Assembly: GCA_022745215.1 (NCBI GenBank) | Contig: JAIIWC010000067.1 | Location: 1 to 7,658 of the forward strand | From: Collinsella sp. | GTDB taxonomy: Bacteria > Actinomycetota > Coriobacteriia > Coriobacteriales > Coriobacteriaceae | Length of the DNA stretch: 7,658 nucleotides | Direction: 5' to 3' | In this document: piece by piece, positions 1 through 5,612 of the stretch | How positions within the stretch are numbered: the stretch's first letter is position 1 | How the letters are laid out: every line of letters starts with the position of its first letter | Translations under genes and position numbers: made by a program | Notes under the pieces: model-generated | Databases searched by the model: none | What the model saw: the letters and a program-made list of their open reading frames with translations, nothing else | What the model was told of the DNA's origin: nothing

Positions 1-135
1 CATCTGCACTTCCGAAAACCCGCGCGCAGCCAGCGTCTTGCGCGTCGAGGTCATCACCGCCCGGCCCGTGTCAGCCACCGTACCGTCAAAATCGAACAGC
101 ACGATCGGCCGCTCGCATAGCTGTAATGCCACCAT
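1..135 (-). CDS. HAD-family hydrolase, N-terminal fragment (runs off left edge)
   Basis: Only the first 45 residues are present; the gene continues beyond base 1. The visible protein starts MVALQLCERPIVLFDFDGTVADT. It contains HAD motif I, DxDGTxxDT, in which the first Asp is the nucleophile and the second the general acid/base, so the catalytic start is intact. The spacing and the following helix (GRAVMTSTRKTLAARGF) resemble phosphoglycolate-phosphatase-like HAD proteins with a helical cap after motif I. The substrate cannot be read from this piece. An in-frame ATG two codons upstream (base 141) is possible. The purine-rich GGAAGAGGG at 142-150 touches that ATG but sits about 6 bases before the ATG at 135, so 135 is preferred. 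It is transcribed divergently from the DegV gene across a shared 156-base gap. Confidence 0.85.
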   Translation of the reverse strand, partial: MVALQLCERPIVLFDFDGTVADTGRAVMTSTRKTLAARGFSEVQM

Positions 136-184
136 CGACATCCCTCTTCCCCAATTGGCGATTTCCACACCGACGCTTCAAACC

Positions 185-235
185 GTTGACTATTCAACAA
201 TTAAAGCTGGCAATGTGGAACAACTCCACTATACT
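185..235 (+). promoter_or_regulatory. Promoter region of the DegV gene with small palindromes
   Basis: A -10 box TATACT (230-235) lies 17 bases after a -35-like CTGGCA (207-212, four of six matches to TTGACA). Transcription would start near 242, giving a leader of about 50 bases before the ATG at 292. Two short inverted repeats sit around it: GTTGA-4-TCAAC at 185-198, just upstream of the -35, and GTGGA-5-TCCAC at 215-229, inside the spacer. Both could be operator half-sites, but 5-bp arms can occur by chance. The promoter for the divergent HAD gene must lie in the same gap; no convincing box for it was found. Confidence 0.5.
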
Positions 236-291
236 TGACGCACTTTGCTCTCAATCGGCGGCGCGCAGGCGCCCCATCGAAAGGTGCAATT

Positions 292-1152
292 ATGTCTTTT
301 GCCATCATAACCGACTCCACGTCGGACATCTCCCCCGCCCGCGCCCAAGAGCTCGGCATCTACGTGATTCCGCTGCATGTGATTATCGAAGGCGAGGACC
401 TGCTCGACCAGGTGCAGATCACCGCCGAGGAGTACGTCGCCCGCATGGCCGGCTCCGAGCAGCTGCCGCACACTTCGCAGCCGAGCGCCGGCGAGTTCAA
501 GGGGCTCTTCGATCGCGTGCGCGCCGACGGCCACGACAGCGCCATCTTTATCTCACTATGCAGTGAGTGGTCGGCCTGCTACGCCAACGCGTGCCAGGTG
601 GCCGATACCCACGAGCTCGACGTGCGCTGCATCGATTCGCGCACCGGCTCGGGCGCCGAGGGCCTGCTGGTGGAGTATGCGCTCGCCATGCGCGAGGACG
701 GTCGCAGCCTAGACGAGACCGAGGCACAGATTCGCGCAACCCTGCCCGACGCCCATCTGCTGCTGATTCCGCGCACGCTCGAGAACCTCATTAAGAACGG
801 CCGCGCCCCCAAGCTCGCCGGCCAGCTGACGCAGATGCTCAACATTCGCCTGGCCGTTTCGCCGGAATGGCAGTCGGGCGAGATCAAGGCCATCAAGAAG
901 GGCCGCGGCGCCAAGCGCATCGTCGCCAACACCATGGCAGACTGCCTCGCGTTTTTGGCCGATCACCCGGGTTCGAGCGTGCGCGTACTCACGACCGGGG
1001 CGGGCGAGGAGCAGGAGCTCGTCAATCAGACGCTCGAGGGTCAGGACTACGTCGATGCCGGCACCGGCCCCATCGGCTGCACCATCGCCACCCACGTAGG
1101 CGTCGACGCCATCGCCATCAGCTACTGCCCCCGCTACCAGCCCATCCACTAG
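292..1152 (+). CDS. DegV family fatty-acid-binding protein
   Basis: The 286-residue protein has the usual length and full set of landmarks for the DegV family: N-terminal SFAIITDSTSDI (residues 2-13), the TSQPSAGEF segment (61-69) whose Thr-Ser contacts the fatty-acid carboxylate in known structures, LENLIKNGRAPK, LNIRLAVSP..GEIKAIKKGRG, and the C-terminal GPIGCTIATHVGVDAIAISY with His268. DegV proteins bind one long-chain fatty acid. FakB-type members present it to the kinase FakA, making acyl phosphate for phospholipid synthesis; no FakA gene is visible here, so that role is known for the family and only inferred. The start at 292 is chosen for the AAAGGTG ribosome site 5-6 bases upstream and because the protein then begins exactly at the family N-terminus. 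A TTG at 235 would add 19 unrelated residues and overlap the -10 box. GC is about 65-70% in sampled lines, typical of the window. Confidence 0.93.
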   Translation: MSFAIITDSTSDISPARAQELGIYVIPLHVIIEGEDLLDQVQITAEEYVARMAGSEQLPHTSQPSAGEFKGLFDRVRADGHDSAIFISLCSEWSACYANACQVADTHELDVRCIDSRTGSGAEGLLVEYALAMREDGRSLDETEAQIRATLPDAHLLLIPRTLENLIKNGRAPKLAGQLTQMLNIRLAVSPEWQSGEIKAIKKGRGAKRIVANTMADCLAFLADHPGSSVRVLTTGAGEEQELVNQTLEGQDYVDAGTGPIGCTIATHVGVDAIAISYCPRYQPIH

Positions 1153-1167
1153 GGGCACCTTTACCTC

Positions 1168-1230
1168 TTGCGGTGGAATAGGGACTGTTTTTGGCTTATT
1201 AGCCGCCAATCAATCCCTATTCCACCGCAA
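1168..1230. repeat. Long two-tier inverted repeat between convergent genes
   Basis: Perfect 17-base arms, 1168-1184 (TTGCGGTGGAATAGGGA) and 1214-1230, enclose a 29-base loop. Inside the loop is a second stem, TTGGC (1191-1195) with GCCAA (1205-1209); GGCT/AGCC is an alternative inner pairing. It lies 15 bases after the DegV stop and 15 bases beyond the toxin stop on the other strand, so it could end transcripts from both sides. There is no T-run after either arm, so it is not a classical intrinsic terminator. The outer stem followed by GTTTTTGG in the loop resembles, on one strand, the hairpins at 4229-4284 and 7440-7503. This suggests a related repeat class. Confidence 0.8.
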
Positions 1231-1245
1231 CTTAGAAATCGGCGA

Positions 1246-1554
1246 TCAGCCCAGCGGACCCTGAAACAGTTCCTGATGAGTGCCCATTCTCACCAGCCTA
1301 ATCACTGGGTTAGTCTTATGGGGAAGATAAAGAACGACCACATCGACCAAGCCATCGGATAGGTGGAAATCGATGTGGCCGTTGTAGTTTCCGCCCGGGT
1401 TTGAGAGCTCGTGGGCGCCATACTCCGCCGGAAGTGACCCATGAGCCACAAGCTCTGCAACCGCCGCTTTAAACTCACTTTTTAGCTGCGGATGCATGCG
1501 CATCGTTCGTTTGTAGTCCACCTTAAATTGAGCCTCGACTTTAATCTCGAACAT
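1246..1554 (-). CDS. YafQ/RelE-type toxin of a type II toxin-antitoxin pair
   Basis: A 102-residue protein with the shape of the YafQ branch of RelE mRNA interferases, which cleave mRNA in the ribosome. Recognisable parts are FKVDYKRTMRMHPQLK near the N-terminus, the LPAEYGAHEL segment with His48, GHIDFHL (His60, His64), an Asp (67 or 71) before VVVLY, and the C-terminal VRMGTHQELF with His93 and Phe97. The last matches E. coli YafQ GTHAALF, where His87 and Phe91 are functional. The middle is 3-4 residues longer than in E. coli YafQ, so the His/Asp pairing there is uncertain. The gene starts 2 bases after the antitoxin stop with GAGGAA upstream, so the two are surely co-transcribed. GC is low for the window (about 42% in the 1501-1560 line), consistent with transfer. 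The catalytic residues look intact, so it is probably active. Confidence 0.88.
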   Translation of the reverse strand: MFEIKVEAQFKVDYKRTMRMHPQLKSEFKAAVAELVAHGSLPAEYGAHELSNPGGNYNGHIDFHLSDGLVDVVVLYLPHKTNPVIRLVRMGTHQELFQGPLG

Positions 1555-1556
1555 CG

Positions 1557-1856
1557 CTATTCCTCATCGAGGAATGACATAAGCTCATCAGCGTTATTGA
1601 ATGACAGGCTATCGTCCGGCAAAATCCCCAGCTCATGAGCCTCGGCGATCACCATGGCGCGCCTCGTCACCTCGTTGGGCACCTCCGCCCTTCCTACAAT
1701 CTCAAAAGGAATCTTTCGCTGATTTACCAGCTGCCGAACGGCAAGATTGAGATAGGAATTGAGGCTGAGGCCGACCGAATCCAAGAACTCAGTCGCCTGC
1801 TCCTTGAGCCCCTCTTCGATTCGAACCGTCGTAGGCTTAACTGTTGCTGTAGACAT
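1557..1856 (-). CDS. RelB/DinJ family antitoxin
   Basis: A 99-residue protein. Residues 8-53 form a ribbon-helix-helix domain: strand TTVRIEE (9-15), helix GLKEQATEFLDSVG, turn LSLN, second helix SYLNLAVRQLVNQ, ending in the RKIPFEI seen in DinJ (which has ALPFDL). The dimer of this fold binds operator DNA. The PNEVTRRAM stretch and acidic C-terminus (DELMSFLDEE) are the usual toxin-binding half. It is the first gene of the operon; GAGGAGG lies 7 bases before the ATG. Known pairs of this type repress their own promoter as an antitoxin-toxin complex; the palindrome at 1904-1939 just upstream of the -10 is a candidate site (inference). GC is about 48-53% in sampled lines against 65-72% in the DegV gene. 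Confidence 0.9.
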   Translation of the reverse strand: MSTATVKPTTVRIEEGLKEQATEFLDSVGLSLNSYLNLAVRQLVNQRKIPFEIVGRAEVPNEVTRRAMVIAEAHELGILPDDSLSFNNADELMSFLDEE

Positions 1857-1887
1857 TTGCGACCTCCTCGCCCTCGTCTTTTACACC

Positions 1888-1893
1888 AGTATA
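1888..1893 (-). promoter_or_regulatory. -10 box of the toxin-antitoxin operon
   Basis: On the minus strand the sequence reads GGGTATACTGG, with TATACT five of six to consensus, followed by a leader of about 25 bases carrying GAGGAGG before the antitoxin ATG at 1856. The -35 position falls inside the right-hand half of the reading of palindrome 1904-1939. It has no strong consensus; TTGCCA is present but only 11 bases from the -10. Confidence 0.45.
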
Positions 1894-1903
1894 CCCAATA
1901 TAA

Positions 1904-1939
1904 ATGGCAATCTGATGTTAGATAACATCAGATTGCCAT
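1904..1939 (-). terminator. Perfect 17-bp-arm palindrome: LOG-gene terminator and/or TA operator
   Basis: Arms 1904-1920 (ATGGCAATCTGATGTTA) and 1923-1939 are exact complements around a 2-base centre. It begins 31 bases past the LOG-gene stop and is followed on the minus strand by TTTATATT, so it can act as a terminator with a weak T-run. It also lies directly upstream of the -10 of the toxin-antitoxin operon, where a repressor site would be expected. Its AT-rich composition matches the toxin-antitoxin genes rather than the LOG gene, so it may have arrived with them. The two roles are not exclusive. Confidence 0.6.
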
Positions 1940-1969
1940 GCGTATTCATGTCGCGTGGGCACGATTGAT

Positions 1970-2728
1970 CTACATCAGCCCGCTGAGCGCAATGTCAACG
2001 GCCTCGTTGAGGTCGTCGGTAATGTGTACCAGATCCGGATCGAGCGGGCTGATCATACCGGTGCTCATCACCGGGCCGTTGAGCCAGTCGAATAGGCCCT
2101 GCCAGTACTCGGTGCCCACCAGCACGAGCGGCATGCGCTTGACCTTGTGCGTCTGCACCAGCGTGAGAACCTCGAACATCTCGTCGAACGTGCCAAAGCC
2201 GCCGGGAAATACGATGGCGCCCGAGCTGTACTTAACGAACATGGTTTTGCGCACAAAGAAGTAGCGGAAGTCCATGCCGAGGTTCACGTATTTATTGAGC
2301 CCCTGCTCGTGCGGCAATTCAATGCCTAGGCCAACTGACTTGCCGTTGACACTCGCCGCTCCCCTGTTGGCCGCTTCCATGATGCCGGGGCCGCCACCGG
2401 TGATGACCGCCACGCCACGTTGCGCGATCTTGCGCCCGACGGTACGCGCCGCCTTGTAGAGCGGATCGGTCTTGGGCGTGCGGGCGCTACCGAAGATGGT
2501 CACCGCAGGTCCAAGCTCGGCAAGCGCGCCAAAACCATCAACGAACTCTGCCTGAATGCGCAGCACGCGCCACGGGTCGGCATGCAGCCAGTCGGTCGAG
2601 TCCTCGGGCGCCAGCAGGTTGGCGTAGGTGTTGTCCTTAGGAATCATGGGGCCGCGCATGACCACGGGGCCGCGGCGGTACGTCTCGTCGTAGACAGGCT
2701 CGCCCTCGACGTTCTCATTCTTAATCAT
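1970..2728 (-). CDS. LOG family / TIGR00730-type nucleotide phosphoribohydrolase
   Basis: The 252-residue protein has the family signature in order: FGSAR (79-83), GGGPGIMEAANRGA (111-124), GIELPHEQ, Arg160-Lys161, and PGGFGTFDE (175-183), the PGGxGTxxE nucleotide-binding and catalytic motif with Glu183. Family members hydrolyse the N-glycosidic bond of nucleoside 5'-monophosphates. In plants and some bacteria this releases cytokinins from their riboside monophosphates; in others they act as general nucleotide nucleosidases (PpnN/YgdH-like). The roughly 70-residue N-terminal extension before the Rossmann core points to the longer bacterial subgroup. 'Lysine decarboxylase' is an old misannotation of this family. 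The start at 2728 is chosen for AGGAG 5 bases upstream; a longer reading to 2800 would run through the terminator at 2744-2792. It is cytoplasmic with no signal peptide, and sits downstream of tgt but behind a terminator, so it is probably separately transcribed. Confidence 0.9.
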   Translation of the reverse strand: MIKNENVEGEPVYDETYRRGPVVMRGPMIPKDNTYANLLAPEDSTDWLHADPWRVLRIQAEFVDGFGALAELGPAVTIFGSARTPKTDPLYKAARTVGRKIAQRGVAVITGGGPGIMEAANRGAASVNGKSVGLGIELPHEQGLNKYVNLGMDFRYFFVRKTMFVKYSSGAIVFPGGFGTFDEMFEVLTLVQTHKVKRMPLVLVGTEYWQGLFDWLNGPVMSTGMISPLDPDLVHITDDLNEAVDIALSGLM

Positions 2729-2743
2729 GGGTACTCCTATCGA

Positions 2744-2792
2744 GAAAAAGAAAAACGGGCGGGGTCGACGCTGTGCGCCAAACACCCGCCCG
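2744..2792 (-). terminator. Intrinsic terminator after tgt
   Basis: On the minus strand CGGGCGGG (2792-2785) pairs with CCCGCCCG (2763-2756) across a 21-base loop. It is followed at once by TTTTTCTTTTT (2755-2745), a strong intrinsic terminator. It lies about 150 bases past the tgt stop and ends just before the ribosome site of the LOG gene. The 148 bases between it and the tgt stop hold no gene or structure that could be supported. Confidence 0.85.
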
Positions 2793-2941
2793 AACATCAA
2801 CTATTCGGTATGGTACCCACGATGCATCAAGTGCTTGCAAGCTATCGGTCATCGGTCGCGCAAGCGGTGTTAGCGAACGTGATGACCGGCCGGCGCTCGC
2901 CCCTTGCCGTTGCCCGCGCTCTGCAAGCGCCCGTGCTGCTC

Positions 2942-4081
<1,140 letters not shown>

Positions 4082-4118
4082 AAACTGGAACTCCTTGGTT
4101 GCGGTTCATACGCAAACC

Positions 4119-4124
4119 ATTATA
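4119..4124 (-). promoter_or_regulatory. -10 box of tgt
   Basis: The minus strand reads a perfect TATAAT, 37 bases before the tgt ATG, followed by AAGGAG. The -35 position (about 4142-4147) has no good match, so the promoter is assigned on the -10 alone. Confidence 0.5.
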
Positions 4125-4228
4125 CGGGCAACCCGCAAGAAGCACCGACTCGACAGAAACTGGTGCGAGGAGGATACGGCAGGGACACGGCAAATGAGCG
4201 TGGATTTTTGGACGCTTACCGGATGAGC

Positions 4229-4459
4229 GTGGATAATCTCCCACTTTTGCCCAAAGCACAGCCCAAAAACGGGAGATTATCCACTTTCATTCTGCGGGCA
4301 CTCATTTAAGTACGTCCCCGATGAGTGGAGCTATTTACCAGCCACGGCAACGCCGATATTTTGGCAACGTCAGCGAGCGGGTCGCATTTGAGACAAGGTG
4401 CCGTGAAATGAAAGGGCGCTGACCTTCTGGTCGCGCCCTTGAAATTGAACGGCAGATTG
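4229..4459. repeat. Composite structured repeat, copy 1
   Basis: Paired with copy 2 at 7444-7652 in the same orientation. The first 98 bases (4229-4326) align without gaps to 7444-7541 with 13 differences, 10 of them inside one 16-base loop. Parts in order: stem GTGGATAATCTCCC (4229-4242) with GGGAGATTATCCAC (4271-4284); ACTCAT (4300-4305) pairing with ATGAGT (4321-4326) around TTAAGTACGTCCCC; a looser module with shared words (GCCGAT, TTTGGCAA, GTCAGCGA, CAAGGTG, CGTGAAA); a bulged hairpin at 4412-4440; and ATTGAACG-CAGATTG. Copy 1 lacks the left inverted end seen beside copy 2. ATGAGCGTGGAT occurs twice at its left edge (4194-4205 and 4223-4234). It sits between the tgt promoter and the 3' end of the dehydrogenase gene. 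No protein is encoded. Confidence 0.85.
4412..4440. terminator. Conserved bulged hairpin in repeat copy 1
   Basis: AAGGGCGC, a bulged T, then GACC-TTCT-GGTC and GCGCCCTT form a stem of 12 pairs with a 4-base loop. The same structure with two swapped base pairs is found in copy 2. On the minus strand it is followed by TTTCATTTC and lies about 80 bases beyond the dehydrogenase stop, so a termination or 3'-end stabilising role is plausible. The T-run is poor. It could instead be part of a structured RNA or a DNA hairpin. Confidence 0.5.
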
Positions 4460-4487
4460 TCCAAATGCGGCCCGCACAGCGTCGGCC

Positions 4488-4516
4488 GGTCCGCCGTTCG
4501 GTAGAACGGCGGAACC
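4488..4516 (-). terminator. Stable hairpin directly after the dehydrogenase stop
   Basis: CCGCCGTTC (4491-4499) and GAACGGCGG (4504-4512) pair perfectly around GGTA. The stem is extended by GGT/ACC with one bulged base. It starts one base past the stop codon of the dehydrogenase. No T-run follows on either strand, so it is more likely an mRNA 3'-end stabiliser or a factor-assisted terminator than an intrinsic one. Confidence 0.45.
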
Positions 4517-4517
4517 C

Positions 4518-5318
4518 CTAAGGACGCTGGCCCATGCCACCCTCGAGGGTGACGGTCTCGCCGTTCATATACTTAAAGTCGGGACCGCAGAGCTGAACGA
4601 CAACGCGGCCGATTTCCTTCTCGACGTCGCCGTAGTGACCCGCCGGCGGCATGTGGACGTTGGCCTTGAACGCCTCGGGATAGGCATCCTGGAAGTTCTC
4701 GAGCGCGGCGGTCCAAGCAAGCGGGCAAACGATATTGACGTTGATGCCGTCCTTGCCCCACTCGTTGGCAGCGACGCGGGTCAGACCGCGGATGCCCTCC
4801 TTGGCAGCGGCGTAGCTGCACTGGCCATAGTTGCCAAACAGGCCGGCGCCCGAAGCAAAGTTGACCACGGAGCCCTTGGTCTCCTTCAGGTGCGGGTAGG
4901 CCTTCTGCATGTACAGGTAGGTGGCATACAGACCGGAGTAAATGGCGAGGTTGAACTGGTCCATGGTGTGATCGGCAATGGTCACGCCCGAGGCGCTGGC
5001 CTGAGCATTGTTGACGACGGCGTCGATGCGGCCGAACTCCTCAATAGCCTTGTCGATGACGTTCTGGACGACGGCCTCGTTGTCCTGACCAGCCGAGACA
5101 TCGGCCTGAACAGGCAGAACCTTGACACCGTACTCGGCCTCGAGAGACTCCTTGGCGGCCTCGAGCTTGGCGACGTTGCGGCCAGTGATGACAAGGTTCG
5201 CGCCCTCCTTGGCAAATGCGATATCGATGCCGTAGCCGATGGAGCCAGCGGAGCCGTCCTTAAGCGTGGCCTTGCCGCCGCCGGTAACGATCACGGTCTT
5301 ACCAGTGAAAAGTCCCAT
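4518..5318 (-). CDS. Short-chain dehydrogenase/reductase (SDR), substrate unknown
   Basis: A 266-residue classical-SDR-sized protein. The N-terminal cofactor site is VTGGG (11-15) followed, after an extra stretch of about ten residues, by GSIGYGI (25-31), so the usual TGxxxGxG loop is expanded. DV at 73-74 and NNAQ (103-106, in place of NNAG) follow. The catalytic set is complete: Asn123, Ser156, Tyr169 and Lys173 (YAAAK), then the NIVCPLAWT segment. TGR at 45-47 after the second strand would favour NADP(H). It is a soluble NAD(P)-dependent oxidoreductase. Hydroxysteroid and sugar dehydrogenases, and FabG-like reductases, share this fold, and the sequence does not decide between them. It does not match the known Collinsella 7-beta-hydroxysteroid dehydrogenase as remembered. 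The start at 5318 is chosen for AAAGGA 7 bases upstream; a longer reading to 5366 would cover the leader palindrome. It stands alone, flanked by repeat copy 1 and a divergent gene. Confidence 0.88.
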   Translation of the reverse strand: MGLFTGKTVIVTGGGKATLKDGSAGSIGYGIDIAFAKEGANLVITGRNVAKLEAAKESLEAEYGVKVLPVQADVSAGQDNEAVVQNVIDKAIEEFGRIDAVVNNAQASASGVTIADHTMDQFNLAIYSGLYATYLYMQKAYPHLKETKGSVVNFASGAGLFGNYGQCSYAAAKEGIRGLTRVAANEWGKDGINVNIVCPLAWTAALENFQDAYPEAFKANVHMPPAGHYGDVEKEIGRVVVQLCGPDFKYMNGETVTLEGGMGQRP

Positions 5319-5337
5319 ATAAAGTCCTTTCAAATCG

Positions 5338-5355
5338 CGACGGGCCTGCCCGTCG
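5338..5355. promoter_or_regulatory. 18-bp palindrome in the dehydrogenase leader; divergent intergenic region
   Basis: CGACGGGC-CT-GCCCGTCG is a perfect inverted repeat 20 bases upstream of the dehydrogenase ATG and immediately before its ribosome site. It could be an operator or a leader hairpin limiting translation. The rest of the 294-base gap to the divergent coiled-coil gene holds a perfect -35, TTGACA (minus strand, 5468-5473), with only a weak -10 17 bases on (CGTTAT). There is also a -10-like TATCAT (plus, 5574-5579) without a matching -35. No other gene was seen there. Confidence 0.45.
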
Positions 5356-5612
5356 ACTGCGCGCATCCAACTTCACGCGCCAAAAGCTGAAATGCAACTT
5401 TAGCGGGTTCAAGTGAAAAGAAAAGGCCTCGGCAGGCGAACGGCATAACGTCTTTCGGCGAAGGGATTGTCAAGTACAAACTGGATAAAGTGGCCGAGTT
5501 TTTGCTATCGACGCGAGCCATCGAACACGTTTTGAAACTTTGCTGCAGCGCGCGGGATGTCGGCGCGAGACTTTATCATAGGGTGACAAACAACGATGAG
5601 GAGCACATGCCT

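Noticed and set aside
235..291. TTG start extending the DegV protein by 19 residues
   Set aside because: It overlaps the -10 box and adds sequence before the normal family N-terminus; the ATG at 292 has a ribosome site.
2729..2800. Longer N-terminus for the LOG protein
   Set aside because: It would translate through the intrinsic terminator (PRPFFFF segment); the ATG at 2728 has AGGAG at good spacing.
4082..4517. tRNA or known small RNA gene
   Set aside because: No cloverleaf, T-loop word or CCA end was found; the structure there is explained by the repeat hairpins.
4518..5318. Calling the SDR a 7-alpha/7-beta hydroxysteroid dehydrogenase
   Set aside because: The sequence shares only the general fold; the cofactor loop differs from the known Collinsella 7-beta enzyme as recalled, and no bile-acid gene is nearby.
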